Notes: generated from the letters alone by a model not told the origin. A stretch of 64,000 nucleotides of DNA from JAPOKJ01 sp031421635 (GCA_031421635.1 JANOPA010000044.1:1-64000); one strand, 5' to 3'. Positions 7,267 to 16,448 are shown, numbered from the stretch's first letter. Made by a program: numbers and translations.

Positions 7267-8625
7267 TTATTGCTGAAGACTAGCCAAGGGGATAAAGCGA
7301 ACCATATCGCCTTTCGTGATGGTTTGCATCGATGGATTGTCTAACAGGCCGTCGGCCCACACAGTAGAAGTCAGCACCGCCGAGCTTTGATTTTCAAAAA
7401 GATCTAAGCCACCGTTGGCGTTCAAGCACACCCGCAAAAACTCCCGGCGCTTATCCGCCTTGGGCCAGTTAAAATCCGCGCGCAGGGTGATGGCCCTTAT
7501 ATGAGTCTGAGCATTCTCTTTCGTCATGCCTTGCAAGATGCGTATGAAAGGCTTAACGAAAAGTAAAAAAGTGACCCAGCTAGACACCGGGTTTCCAGGC
7601 AAACCAATAAAGTGCGCAGATGAGGCTGAGGTTGACATCGCGCTTGACGTCGTAGTTAACGGCGCGGTTAACTTGGTCGATTCGCCGCCCGGCCTGCGCA
7701 CCTTGCCGTAGGCCAGGGGCTTGCCTGGTTTCATAGCAATTTGCCACATATCAAGCTCGCCCTCGGCCTCCACGGCGGGTTTGACGTGATCCTCCTCTCC
7801 AACAGAGACACCACCCGAAGTAAGAATTAAATCGGAGCCATTGGCCGCATCCCTTAGGGCAGCTCGCGTTGCCGCGAGGGTATCTGGCACGATGCCAAGA
7901 TCTCTAACCTCACAGCCCAGTGCCCTTAAGGCATTGACCAGCACAAAACGATTACTGTTGTAAATCGCACCAGGTTTGAGCAACTCACCTGGCATCGCCA
8001 GTTCGTCACCCGTGAAAAAACAGGCCACGTTGACTCTCGGCTTTACCGACACGGTGGCAACGCCTACCGATGCCGCCAAGCCTAACGCCTGCGGACTGAG
8101 CAAACTACCTGCACGCAAAATCGTTGCGCCGACGCGGATATCTTCCCCGGCTCGTCGAATCCACTCTCCGGGTTTGGCCTGATGCTTAACCAAGACCATT
8201 ACTGGACTGTCGCCGTGTGCCGCGCTAAGCTGTTCAACTTGCTCTTGCATTACCACCGTATCTGCGCCGCCAGGAATCATGGCTCCGGTAAAAATACGGG
8301 CGACAGTGCCTGGAACGAGGACCGAGCCCACCTGCCCGGCCGGAATCCTCTGGGAAACTGGCAGAGCCCGATCCGAAATATCCTGTGCCCGTAGCGCATA
8401 GCCGTCCATTTGGGTATTGTCCATTGGCGGCACATTGAGGCCAGAGACGATGTCATCTGCCAAGATGCGCTGCAAGGCTTGCATTGTGTCAACGCTTTCC
8501 GCACCGGCCACCGGTGCGGCCGCAGAAAGTAACCGGTCCATTGCTTCATCAAAAGACAGGAGGCCAGGTCGGATTGGCGTTGGCGTTGGCGTTGGCGTTG
8601 GCGTTGGCAGGGGTTGTTTAATCAT
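7267..8625 (-). CDS. moeA: MoeA, molybdopterin molybdenumtransferase
   Basis: MoeA inserts molybdate into adenylated molybdopterin. I use the ATG at 8625, two bases after the mobB stop, giving 452 residues; the frame stays open to 8709 but that part overlaps mobB. Motifs include PPMDNTQMDGYALRA, IFTGAMIPGGADTVVMQE, the GDEL pocket in FFTGDELAMPGELL, TSGGVSVGEEDHVK and the Pro-rich GLPGNPVSSWVTF loop. The N-terminus carries an unusual Pro-Thr repeat encoded by a hexanucleotide microsatellite (8574-8609). A low-complexity insert also occurs near residue 320 (Thr/Ser/Ala-rich). Confidence 0.96.
   Translation of the reverse strand: MIKQPLPTPTPTPTPTPIRPGLLSFDEAMDRLLSAAAPVAGAESVDTMQALQRILADDIVSGLNVPPMDNTQMDGYALRAQDISDRALPVSQRIPAGQVGSVLVPGTVARIFTGAMIPGGADTVVMQEQVEQLSAAHGDSPVMVLVKHQAKPGEWIRRAGEDIRVGATILRAGSLLSPQALGLAASVGVATVSVKPRVNVACFFTGDELAMPGELLKPGAIYNSNRFVLVNALRALGCEVRDLGIVPDTLAATRAALRDAANGSDLILTSGGVSVGEEDHVKPAVEAEGELDMWQIAMKPGKPLAYGKVRRPGGESTKLTAPLTTTSSAMSTSASSAHFIGLPGNPVSSWVTFLLFVKPFIRILQGMTKENAQTHIRAITLRADFNWPKADKRREFLRVCLNANGGLDLFENQSSAVLTSTVWADGLLDNPSMQTITKGDMVRFIPLASLQQ
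8574..8609. repeat. Hexanucleotide microsatellite (TTGGCG)x5 plus TTGGCA inside moeA
   Basis: Five perfect copies of TTGGCG (8574-8603) are followed by one TTGGCA unit. On the coding (minus) strand it encodes alternating Thr-Pro near residues 6-17 of MoeA. Copy-number change by slippage would alter the length of this tail without changing the frame. Confidence 0.95.
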
Positions 8626-8626
8626 T

Positions 8627-9166
8627 TCAAGCCAACATGATGGTTTCTGGTGACCATCCAAAATAATTGACGATAAAGGCAGCGACATCCTCGGGATGAT
8701 TGAGATCAAGCAACGGAAGCGCGGTTTGGTTCTGAAAAAACTCAGGGGCGTCAGTCGCTACTGCCACGATATTAAGGTCTTTCTTGAACATCGGTTCGGT
8801 CTTCTTCTCTTTCGAAAAATCGCTTCGATAGACTTCAATCTTAGGCAATGCCCCGAACTTATAGCCCTCAACCAGCACGACATCGCAGTCGGCAAAGCGC
8901 CCCAGCATCTCCTCCATGGAAGGCTCCGCAGCACCGCGCGCCTCATGCATAATTACCCAACGTTTTTCAGAGACCAACATCACTTCGCTAGCGCCCGCTT
9001 CGCGATGACGAAAGGAGTCCTTGCCAGATTGATCAATATCGAAGCTATGGTGTGCGTGTTTGAGTACTGACACTCTGAGACCACGTTGGGTCAGGGCGGG
9101 AATCACCTGCTCGATCAAGCTGGTTTTTCCCGAACCCGAGTAACCGGCGAAACCTATCGCATTCAT
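8627..9166 (-). CDS. mobB: MobB, molybdopterin-guanine dinucleotide biosynthesis adaptor
   Basis: The 179-residue GTPase begins with a P-loop (GYSGSGKTSL) right after the start and continues with LKHAHHSFDIDQSGKDSFRH, a stretch highly conserved in MobB. DVVLVEGYKFGALPKIEVYR is the second signature. MobB assists MobA in attaching GMP to molybdopterin in the cytoplasm. The ATG overlaps the thrC stop by four bases, and moeA starts two bases after its stop, implying translational coupling. Its product serves MGD-type enzymes; xanthine-dehydrogenase-like enzymes in bacteria usually carry the cytosine form. Confidence 0.94.
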   Translation of the reverse strand: MNAIGFAGYSGSGKTSLIEQVIPALTQRGLRVSVLKHAHHSFDIDQSGKDSFRHREAGASEVMLVSEKRWVIMHEARGAAEPSMEEMLGRFADCDVVLVEGYKFGALPKIEVYRSDFSKEKKTEPMFKKDLNIVAVATDAPEFFQNQTALPLLDLNHPEDVAAFIVNYFGWSPETIMLA

Positions 9167-10596
9167 AGCAAAGCCGTTGCGCGCTCAGCAATGTAGCGCT
9201 TGAGTAAAGGCACTTGAATCGGCATGACAGTGTAGCGCTGAGCTAGGTCCGTCAGACCAGAAAAACGCTCAGGCATTGGCGGAGCGATTCCCAGTGCCTC
9301 AACAATCGTTTCAGAAAACTTAATCGGAAGAGCTGTTTCTAAGCAAACCACCGGACCGATGTTCATGGCCTCTTGGCTTGACAGAATCTGCTCAGCAACA
9401 TAAACCCCATCGGCAGTATGAGGGTCGATCAGATATTGATATTGTTGCTGACTACGGCGAATCGTTTCCAAGCGCCTGATATGGCTAGAGCGACCGGTCA
9501 TAAAGCCATATTGCTCGCGAGCACGCTGTGCCCCCTCGGGGCCAAGATCGAAGCAACCCTGGGTCTCGACTTGTCGCCAGAGCTCGGACAACACCTTTGC
9601 ATCACGACCAACGAGGTCAAACACAAAGCGTTCAAAATTCGACGCCTTGCTAATGTCCATTGATGGACTCGACGTGAGATAGGTTTCGCGACTGGCACGC
9701 ACGCGATATCGGCCGGTTTCAAAAAACTCAGCCAGAACATCGTTTTCATTGGTAGCTACGATGAGCTTGGCAATGGGCAGACCCATCATGCGCGCAATGT
9801 GACCTGCCAAAACATTTCCAAAATTACCCGAGGGCACGCAGAACGAAACCTTTTGGTCGTTCGAAGTCGTTGCCGCGAAGTAGCCTTTAAAGTAATACAC
9901 CACTTGCGCCACGACTCGCGCCCAATTAATGGAGTTGACGGTACCGATGGCATATCGACGTTTAAAATCAAGATCATTCGAGACCGCTTTCACCATATCT
10001 TGGCAATCATCGAAAACACCAACGGCGGCGATATTAAAAATATTGTCGTCATGGAGGCCGTACATTTGGGCACGCTGAAATGCACTCATTCGTCCGTTAG
10101 GCGACAGCATAAAGACCTTAACGCCGTGCTTGCCCCGCATCGCGTATTCAGCCGCGCTACCTGTATCTCCCGAAGTTGCACCGAGAATATTGAGTTTCTG
10201 CCCAGTCTGCGCCAAAACATGCTCAAACAAATTACCAAGCAATTGCATGGCCATGTCTTTGAACGCCAATGTTGGCCCGTTGGACAGGTGCAGTAGGCCG
10301 AGGCCTGGCTTCAACCAGGTAAACGGAGTGATGTCCTCGGTACCATACACCTGCTTGGTATAGGTTTTATGGATGAGTCCACGCAAATCCTCGGTTCCAA
10401 AGTCAGGCGCAAATCGGTGCAGTACTTCAAAGGCTAGCTCGGCATAAGAAAGGCCGCGCCAAGCATCGAGCATCGCGCGATCCACCTGCGGGTAGCTTTC
10501 GCAAATGCTCAAGCCACCGTCGGGCGCAAGGCCGCCCAAGAGTATTTCTTTGAAGGTGGCGGGAGCCATTCCCCCACGGGTCGAAAGATATTTCAT
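9163..10596 (-). CDS. thrC: Threonine synthase
   Basis: The 477 residues fit the long bacterial threonine synthase class. The protein starts MKYLSTRGG and has the PLP lysine in LAFKDMAMQLLG, preceded by LHLSNGPT. The phosphate-binding ATSGDTGSAA loop and the SINWARVVAQVVYYF segment are clear. It converts O-phosphohomoserine to threonine. It follows hom by 20 bases and overlaps mobB by four, so threonine synthesis and Moco genes probably share a transcript. No homoserine kinase gene is in the window. Confidence 0.97.
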   Translation of the reverse strand: MKYLSTRGGMAPATFKEILLGGLAPDGGLSICESYPQVDRAMLDAWRGLSYAELAFEVLHRFAPDFGTEDLRGLIHKTYTKQVYGTEDITPFTWLKPGLGLLHLSNGPTLAFKDMAMQLLGNLFEHVLAQTGQKLNILGATSGDTGSAAEYAMRGKHGVKVFMLSPNGRMSAFQRAQMYGLHDDNIFNIAAVGVFDDCQDMVKAVSNDLDFKRRYAIGTVNSINWARVVAQVVYYFKGYFAATTSNDQKVSFCVPSGNFGNVLAGHIARMMGLPIAKLIVATNENDVLAEFFETGRYRVRASRETYLTSSPSMDISKASNFERFVFDLVGRDAKVLSELWRQVETQGCFDLGPEGAQRAREQYGFMTGRSSHIRRLETIRRSQQQYQYLIDPHTADGVYVAEQILSSQEAMNIGPVVCLETALPIKFSETIVEALGIAPPMPERFSGLTDLAQRYTVMPIQVPLLKRYIAERATALL

Positions 10597-10616
10597 GGAT
10601 ATTTACGCCAGCGCTT

Positions 10617-11936
10617 TTAAGCCAGTTCTTCTTTTCGGATTCTAATCACAGACCCCAAAACGGTAGGTAGGGCCTGAATTCTCGCGATTGAAGCATTGGC
10701 CTGTCCTTCCGTGGTCAGATGGGTGAGCAAAATCAGATCGGTTTGCTGCTCGTTGTCTGCCGCCTCACGTTGCAGTACGGCATCAATAGAAATCTTGGCA
10801 TCGGCCAAGATACGCGTGATATCGGCAATCACTCCCGCTTGATCGGCAACTCGAATCCGCAAATAATAGGCGCTCTCCACTTCGTCAATCGGCAAAATCT
10901 TCAACTCGCCCATGGCGTCCGCCTGGAAAGCCAAGGAGGGCACTTGCGGCGCTTGGCCTGCTACACCGTTGGCCGAGGCGCGCGCTACGTCCACCAAATC
11001 CGCCACCACCGCACTTGCAGTAGGTTCTGCGCCAGCTCCTTTGCCGTAGTACATGGTGTGCCCGACCGCGTCACCTTTGACCCAGATGGCATTCATGGCG
11101 CCTTCCACATTGGCGATCAAGCGCTTGCTTGGAATCAAGGTGGGATGCACACGCAACTCAATGCCGTTGGGGCGACGGCGTGCGATGCCCAAGAGCTTGA
11201 TGCGGTAACCTAATTGCTCGGCGTACTTGATGTCTTCACTATCGAGCTTGGTAATGCCTTCAATATAGGCCTGTTCAAAGGACAAGGGCACCCCAAAAGC
11301 GAGAGAGGCCAAGATGGTTGCCTTATGCGCAGCGTCAATGCCTTCAATGTCAAAAGTAGGGTCGGCCTCGGCGTAACCCAGGCCCTGAGCCTCCTTTAAT
11401 ACATCAGCAAAAGACGAACCCTTATCGCGCATTTCAGAAAGAATAAAATTGGTCGTGCCATTAATGATGCCGGCCAGCCATTCAATACGGTTCGCAGTCA
11501 GACCTTCGCGAATGGCTTTAATAATGGGAATGCCACCAGCCACTGCAGCCTCAAAAGCCACAATCACGCCCTTTGCAGCAGCAGCGGTGAAAATCTCATT
11601 GCCGTGTACCGCCAACAAAGCTTTGTTTGCAGTCACAACATGCTTGCCATTCGCAATCGCCTCCAGCACCATGGTTTTGGCGATCCCGTATCCTCCAATA
11701 AGCTCGATCACAACATCGATGTTTGGATCGGTGATGACTAGCTTTGCATCCGAGACAACCTCCGCACGTCCCTTCACAATTTCTTGTGCTCGAGCCACAT
11801 TTAGGTCGGCCACCTTGGTGATCAGAATCTCTCGCCCTAGACGCCGGGTAATTTCCGATTGATTGCGTGCTAAAACCTCAAAAGTACCGGCGCCCACAGT
11901 GCCGATGCCCAACAATCCAACTCTCAATGCTTTCAT
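10617..11936 (-). CDS. hom: Homoserine dehydrogenase
   Basis: The 439 residues comprise an N-terminal NAD(P)-binding Rossmann domain (VGLLGIGTVGAGTFEVL), the catalytic domain (GIINGTTNFILSEM, then GYAEADPTFDIEGIDAAHK with the catalytic Asp/Lys region) and a C-terminal ACT domain (about 350-439, from YYLRIRVADQAGVIADI). The enzyme reduces aspartate semialdehyde to homoserine, the branch to threonine and methionine. The ACT domain suggests feedback inhibition by threonine. A 73-base spacer with two competing hairpins separates it from alaA. Confidence 0.97.
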   Translation of the reverse strand: MKALRVGLLGIGTVGAGTFEVLARNQSEITRRLGREILITKVADLNVARAQEIVKGRAEVVSDAKLVITDPNIDVVIELIGGYGIAKTMVLEAIANGKHVVTANKALLAVHGNEIFTAAAAKGVIVAFEAAVAGGIPIIKAIREGLTANRIEWLAGIINGTTNFILSEMRDKGSSFADVLKEAQGLGYAEADPTFDIEGIDAAHKATILASLAFGVPLSFEQAYIEGITKLDSEDIKYAEQLGYRIKLLGIARRRPNGIELRVHPTLIPSKRLIANVEGAMNAIWVKGDAVGHTMYYGKGAGAEPTASAVVADLVDVARASANGVAGQAPQVPSLAFQADAMGELKILPIDEVESAYYLRIRVADQAGVIADITRILADAKISIDAVLQREAADNEQQTDLILLTHLTTEGQANASIARIQALPTVLGSVIRIRKEELA

Positions 11937-11961
11937 TATTACAATACGCTTTATTTTTCTT

Positions 11962-12000
11962 GAGGCTCTCAGCGTTTAGTGCCGAAAGCCTCTATTTCGG
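11962..12000 (-). other. Two mutually exclusive hairpins in the alaA-hom spacer
   Basis: In the message, CCGAAA (12000-11995) can pair with TTTCGG (11987-11982), or GAGGCT (11992-11987) can pair with AGCCTC (11967-11962). The two stems compete for bases around 11987. No U tract follows the second stem, so it is not a standard terminator. It may tune the alaA/hom ratio or just be a processing site. Confidence 0.4.
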
Positions 12001-12009
12001 AAAGACCTC

Positions 12010-13284
12010 TTAGGCCGAACTCGCCAGTGACAGGCCACCTCGACGGGAGCCGTTATGACGTTTGCGATAGGTTTCGAGGAAACTACCGATGCGACCAATT
12101 GCCTCGGTGAGATCATCGCCATTGGGCAGGAACACGATTCTCAAATGATCGGGGTTGGCCCAGTTAAATCCAGTGCCCTGCACCACGAGAACATGCTGTT
12201 CGCGCAGCAGTTCAAGTATGAACTCCTGATCGTTATCGATCGGATACATCTTGGCATCGAGCTTAGGAAAAATATACAAAGCCCCTTTGGGTTTCACACA
12301 CGTCACGCCTGGAATGGAGGTGATGAGTTGATGGGCTAGATCGCGTTGCTTACGCAAGCGCCCACTGGGCCCGACCAAATCGTTAATACTTTGATAACCG
12401 CCAAGAGCCGTTTGAATCGCGTATTGACCTGGAGCGTTAGCGCATAAGCGCATTGAGGCCAAAATATTGAGCCCATCGATATAGTCCTTAGCATGGCGTT
12501 TATCGCCTGAAATGACCATCCAACCCGCGCGATAGCCGCAGGCACGGTAGTTCTTGGACAGGCCTCCAAAACTGATGAATAAGATGTCATCAGCAAGCGA
12601 GGCAATCGCCGTATGTTGACTCCCATCGTAGAGTACCTTGTCGTAAATTTCATCGGCAAAAACAATGAGCTGATGCTGACGCGCCAACTCAATAATGCCC
12701 TTCAGGCAATCGTCGGGATAAAGCGCACCGGTGGGATTGTTTGGGTTGATCACCACAATCGCCTTGGTACGAGGAGTGATCTTGCGCTTCATATCCTCAA
12801 GATCGGGCACCCAATCGGCACCTTCGTCACAAATGTAGTGGCGAGGCGTACCACCCGCCAGGCTTACAGCGGCCGTCCACAAAGGATAGTCAGGTGCCGG
12901 CACCAATACTTCATCACCGGTATCGAGCAAGCCTTGCATGACCATCACAATGAGTTCGGACACGCCGTTTCCGATATAAATGTCATCGATGTGCACCCCC
13001 TTGATGTTCTTCTGCTGGGTGTAATGCATGATGGCTTTGCGCGCTGGAAACAGGCCTTGTGAGTCCGTATAACCAGACGCATTACTCATATTCAAAATGA
13101 CATCTTGGCGAACTTCATCGGGCGCCTCGAACCCAAAGGGTGCAAGGTTTCCGATATTCAGTTTGATAATCTTGTGCCCCTCCTCTTCCATCTTCTTCGC
13201 CTCAACCATCACTGGCCCGCGGATGTCATAGCAAACATTCGCAAGTTTTTGCGATTTTTGGACTGGCTGAATTTGAGGCGTCAT
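12010..13284 (-). CDS. alaA: AlaA-type alanine/glutamate-pyruvate aminotransferase (class I PLP enzyme)
   Basis: I prefer the ATG at 13284 (424 residues); the frame is open to 13335. The fold-type I pattern is clear: LNIGNLAPFGFEAPDEV near the start, INPNNPTGALY, FADEIYDKVLYDG, and the PLP lysine in SFGGLSKNYRACGYRAGW. Strong overall resemblance to E. coli AlaA suggests transfer of an amino group from glutamate to pyruvate. In Betaproteobacteria this gene commonly precedes hom and thrC. The leader holds a short Ala-rich reading frame and a hairpin. The substrate assignment is by family resemblance; AlaC-like activity is possible. Confidence 0.88.
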   Translation of the reverse strand: MTPQIQPVQKSQKLANVCYDIRGPVMVEAKKMEEEGHKIIKLNIGNLAPFGFEAPDEVRQDVILNMSNASGYTDSQGLFPARKAIMHYTQQKNIKGVHIDDIYIGNGVSELIVMVMQGLLDTGDEVLVPAPDYPLWTAAVSLAGGTPRHYICDEGADWVPDLEDMKRKITPRTKAIVVINPNNPTGALYPDDCLKGIIELARQHQLIVFADEIYDKVLYDGSQHTAIASLADDILFISFGGLSKNYRACGYRAGWMVISGDKRHAKDYIDGLNILASMRLCANAPGQYAIQTALGGYQSINDLVGPSGRLRKQRDLAHQLITSIPGVTCVKPKGALYIFPKLDAKMYPIDNDQEFILELLREQHVLVVQGTGFNWANPDHLRIVFLPNGDDLTEAIGRIGSFLETYRKRHNGSRRGGLSLASSA

Positions 13285-13302
13285 GTTGGACTCGCTAATC
13301 TG

Positions 13303-13321
13303 TCGGGGTGCGGACACCCGA
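13303..13321 (-). other. Stable hairpin in the alaA leader
   Basis: The transcript can form UCGGGUG / CACCCCGA with a UCCG loop and one bulged C (13321-13303). It ends about 18 bases before the chosen alaA start and could limit ribosome access. No U tract follows it. Confidence 0.45.
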
Positions 13322-13339
13322 CCGGGAGCCCGCATGGTT

Positions 13340-13471
13340 TTAGAAGGTGGCGGCGACGCCAGTCATCGTGGTGGCGGCTGCCATCGAGGTGGCCATGATG
13401 GCAGGAATCGACGCGCGGCCAATACGGGCGGCGAGAGCAAAATTCTGCGACAGGGGCAAACCAAGAGCCAT
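13340..13471 (-). CDS. Possible 43-codon Ala-rich leader peptide
   Basis: On the minus strand an ATG at 13471 opens 43 codons ending in TAA at 13342-13340, 55 bases before the alaA start. About 12 of 43 residues are Ala, with a Thr/Met-rich end (ATSMAAATTMTGVAATF). No clear Shine-Dalgarno sequence precedes it. Its position before an alanine-forming enzyme and threonine genes suggests a leader, but it may be a chance frame. The remaining stretch (13472-13660) holds nothing I can support as a gene; it must contain the divergent promoters of alaA and the Mth938 gene. Confidence 0.3.
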   Translation of the reverse strand: MALGLPLSQNFALAARIGRASIPAIMATSMAAATTMTGVAATF

Positions 13472-13660
13472 AATGATTTTTAAAGTCTATGTTGAAAGTT
13501 TAGGGCGTTTCAGTCCACAGTGTATCACCACCTCGAAGGGAAAAAACACCGTAAAACCGAGCTTGTTGCGAACTAAGCGACAATTTAAAGTCCGCCGAGA
13601 CCCTTCGGAGTCAGAGGCAGAATGCTCACCCTTTTCAATTTTCGCTAAACTTAACCCGTC

Positions 13661-14065
13661 ATGAAGCTCCATCCCGATGCCCAAAGCAGCCTGAATACGG
13701 TCACCGCCTATGGTGATACCTATATCGACATTAATACCCAGCGTTTTGCGTCAAGCGTCCTGGTTCAACCCGAAGGCAGCATTGAGGCCCTGGCCCTGAA
13801 GGCCTTTTCCGAAATGGATGAGCTCTTTTTCGAGAAGCTGGCCGAGCTTCAACCTGAGCTAGTCATACTCGGAACCGGCAAAAAGCAGCGTTTTCCGCAC
13901 CCTAAACTGACTCGTTCCTTGATCGATCAAAGAATCGGTCTAGAAAGCATGACGACAGCGGCGGCAGTCAGAACTTACAATATCCTGATGGCGGAAGGTC
14001 GCAAGGTTGTGGCAGCTTTCTTGATCGAAGGTGAGATCACAGCGAAAACCTCGGGTTCAAGGTGA
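13661..14065 (+). CDS. Mth938-domain (DUF498/NDUFAF3-like) protein
   Basis: The 134-residue protein has the family's core LVILGTGKKQRFPHP and GLESMTTAAAVRTYNILMAEGRKVVAAFL segments. The eukaryotic relative NDUFAF3 helps assemble respiratory complex I; the bacterial role is not settled. It is the first gene of a rightward set with bcp (69 bases further) and phoH, and is divergent from alaA. Confidence 0.85.
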   Translation: MKLHPDAQSSLNTVTAYGDTYIDINTQRFASSVLVQPEGSIEALALKAFSEMDELFFEKLAELQPELVILGTGKKQRFPHPKLTRSLIDQRIGLESMTTAAAVRTYNILMAEGRKVVAAFLIEGEITAKTSGSR

Positions 14066-14134
14066 ATCGCCATTGATGGAGTTCAATATTCAATCCTCTG
14101 TTGTTTTTAATCAAAACGTAGTTCGAAATTAATT

Positions 14135-14620
14135 ATGCCTGTAAGTCTTGGAAAGAAAGTTGCCGATTTTGAAGCCCAAAGCACCGATCTAGATGCGTCC
14201 GGCGAGCCCGGCAAGTTCACCCTCAGTCAGCGTAGTCAAAGCAAGCTCGTGATGTATTTCTACCCGAAGGACAACACGCCGGGTTGCACCAATCAAGGCA
14301 CCGACTTTAGAGACCATTTCCCAGCATTTCTAAATGCGGGCTGTGAGGTTGTGGGGGTGTCCCGCGACACTCTCAAGTCGCACGTGTCGTTTCAAGCCAA
14401 GTTTGAATTTCCTTTTCACTTACTCAGCGACCCAGCCGAAGCGCTGTGCGCCCAATTTGAAGTAATGAAAATGAAGAACATGTATGGCAAACAGGTACGC
14501 GGCATCGAAAGATCCACCTTTGTCATCGACGCCGATGGCAAACTCGCTCAAGAATGGAGAGGAGTCAAAGTTCCTGGGCACGTGGCCCAAGTTTTAGCCT
14601 TTGTTCAAGGCATGCCTTAG
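14135..14620 (+). CDS. bcp: Peroxiredoxin of the Bcp/PrxQ type
   Basis: The 161-residue thiol peroxidase has the peroxidatic motif in YPKDNTPGCTNQG (Pro-x3-Thr-x2-Cys). The usual second Cys five residues later is replaced (CTNQGTD), so it is probably a 1-Cys member or resolves through the later Cys at GCEVVG or LCAQF. The conserved GVSRDTLKSHVSFQAKFEFPFHLLSD follows. It reduces hydrogen and organic peroxides in the cytoplasm. A neighbouring phoH gene is a recurrent arrangement in this group. Confidence 0.93.
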   Translation: MPVSLGKKVADFEAQSTDLDASGEPGKFTLSQRSQSKLVMYFYPKDNTPGCTNQGTDFRDHFPAFLNAGCEVVGVSRDTLKSHVSFQAKFEFPFHLLSDPAEALCAQFEVMKMKNMYGKQVRGIERSTFVIDADGKLAQEWRGVKVPGHVAQVLAFVQGMP

Positions 14621-14737
14621 ATTTCCAGCGCCCTGAAGGTTTCGAGATCCATTGTGTTTCAAGACCTCCTAGGCCGATGTGTTCGCCCCATTCGTTCATC
14701 CTAATTTCTTCGCTCACTCACCAAGATTGATCATTGC

Positions 14738-16441
14738 ATGCCACTGCCGAAACTACCGAATAAGCCCGCTGCCTTGCTAGATGTAAGCCATTTTCGCGAC
14801 CTGAAGCCCACCAAGAAAGCTGCGCCAACGCGCGCACTTGAAGCTCAGGCGCGCGAAGTTGCCGCTCCAGAGGTTGTTGTACAAGTGAAGAAGCCGGTGC
14901 TCGCGGACATGCCCCAGCTAATCAGCGTGAGCAACCCGGAAGCACGAATCAGCCGACAAATAAAGAGCCTGGACGTCAAGGAAGGGTCGCCAAAAAACTC
15001 GCAGCAAAGCGGCAAGGCCAAAAGCCATAGGCCAAAGTCAATCGCTCTCGCAGATGCTTCAACACGACGCTTGTTTGTGCTCGATACCAATGTTTTGATG
15101 CACGACCCGATGAGTTTGTTCCGCTTTGCCGAACACGATGTCTTTATCCCCATAATGGTTTTGGAGGAACTGGACAATAACAAGAAAGGTTTGACTGAGG
15201 TAGCGCGCAACGCGCGCCAGGTTAGTCGCTCCTTGGACAGCCTGATTGCGGCCAACGGGAAAACGCTGGAAGGCGGCATTCCACTGTCCGGCCTAGGGCA
15301 TCGCGACGCTACTGGGCGACTGTATCTTCAGACTCAGGCGCTGAGCTCTTTGCTGCCCGCAAATTTGCCTATTGGCAAAGCTGACAATCAAATTCTTGGC
15401 GTAGTAAAAGCTCTTGGTGAACAATATCCGCAGCGACAGGTCGCCCTGGTGTCGAAAGACATCAATATGCGCATCAAAGCATCCGTTCTTAGCCTACTTG
15501 CTGAAGACTATTTTAACGACCAAGTCCTTGAAGATAGCGACCTGCTCTATACCGGCATTTTGGAGCTGCCCGCAGACTTTTGGGACAAACATGGCAAGGG
15601 CATCGAATCCTGGCAACAAAATGGTCACACCTATTACCGAGTCACCGGTCCCCTAGTGGCAGGAATGCTGCTCAATCAGTTTGTTTTCTTTGAAGGCGCC
15701 CTGCCCTTGCAAGCCAAGGTCAAGGAGCTCAGTGGTCGCACCGCGGTTCTGCAAACTTTGAAGGACTACACTCATCTCAAGAATTCAGTATGGGGCATCA
15801 CTGCACGTAATCGCGAGCAAAACTTCGCGATGAACCTACTCATGGATCCGGAAATTGATTTCGTGACTTTGCTCGGGCAGGCTGGCACCGGAAAAACTCT
15901 GCTCGCTCTGGCCGCCGGTCTTTCACAAATCCTGGAGCAAAAACGCTACAGCGAAATTATTATGACCCGCGCCACTGTGCCGGTGGGTGAAGACATTGGC
16001 TATTTGCCCGGCACCGAGGAAGAAAAGATGCAGCCCTGGATGGGTGCGCTGGAGGACAATCTAGAAATCCTTAACAAGAGCGACCCAGGTGCAGGCGAAT
16101 GGGGACGCTCGGCCACGTCGGATTTAATACGCTCACGCATCAAAGTGAAGGCCCTGTCCTTCATGCGCGGCCGCACCTTCCAGAGCAAATTCCTGATCAT
16201 TGATGAGGCGCAAAACTTGACGCCGAAGCAAATGAAAACTTTGATCACGCGGGCGGGTCCGGGCACTAAGGTGTTGTGCATGGGCAATATTGCGCAGATC
16301 GATACTCCGTACTTAACTGAGGGTTCCTCAGGTATTTCATATGTGGTGGATCGCTTCAAAGGTTGGGCCCATTCGGGGCACATTACTTTGCAACGTGGCG
16401 AGCGCTCTCGCCTGGCCGATTTCGCAACGGAGGCCTTGTAG
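14738..16441 (+). CDS. PhoH-family ATPase with N-terminal PIN nuclease domain
   Basis: The 567-residue protein has a variable Ala/Lys-rich N-terminus (1-105), a PIN domain from about 110 (LFVLDTNVLMHDP with the first acidic ligand; LVSKDINMRIKA with a later one), and a PhoH ATPase domain with Walker A GQAGTGKTLLAL and Walker B FLIIDEAQNLTP. This PhoH2/YlaK-like architecture is linked to RNA unwinding and cleavage. The start is the ATG at 14738; part of the tail-like N-terminus may be dispensable. It converges with the Bug receptor gene. Confidence 0.92.
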   Translation: MPLPKLPNKPAALLDVSHFRDLKPTKKAAPTRALEAQAREVAAPEVVVQVKKPVLADMPQLISVSNPEARISRQIKSLDVKEGSPKNSQQSGKAKSHRPKSIALADASTRRLFVLDTNVLMHDPMSLFRFAEHDVFIPIMVLEELDNNKKGLTEVARNARQVSRSLDSLIAANGKTLEGGIPLSGLGHRDATGRLYLQTQALSSLLPANLPIGKADNQILGVVKALGEQYPQRQVALVSKDINMRIKASVLSLLAEDYFNDQVLEDSDLLYTGILELPADFWDKHGKGIESWQQNGHTYYRVTGPLVAGMLLNQFVFFEGALPLQAKVKELSGRTAVLQTLKDYTHLKNSVWGITARNREQNFAMNLLMDPEIDFVTLLGQAGTGKTLLALAAGLSQILEQKRYSEIIMTRATVPVGEDIGYLPGTEEEKMQPWMGALEDNLEILNKSDPGAGEWGRSATSDLIRSRIKVKALSFMRGRTFQSKFLIIDEAQNLTPKQMKTLITRAGPGTKVLCMGNIAQIDTPYLTEGSSGISYVVDRFKGWAHSGHITLQRGERSRLADFATEAL

Positions 16442-16448
16442 CCTTGTA

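Noticed and set aside
8574..8609. Short tandem repeats (also 24706-24741 and 19031-19058) as a CRISPR array
   Set aside because: Units of 6, 12 and 14 bases without spacers; no cas genes in the window.
13347..13664. 105-codon plus-strand frame in the alaA leader
   Set aside because: No ribosome-binding site, it overlaps the Mth938 start, and its composition looks like an antisense of GC-rich leader sequence.
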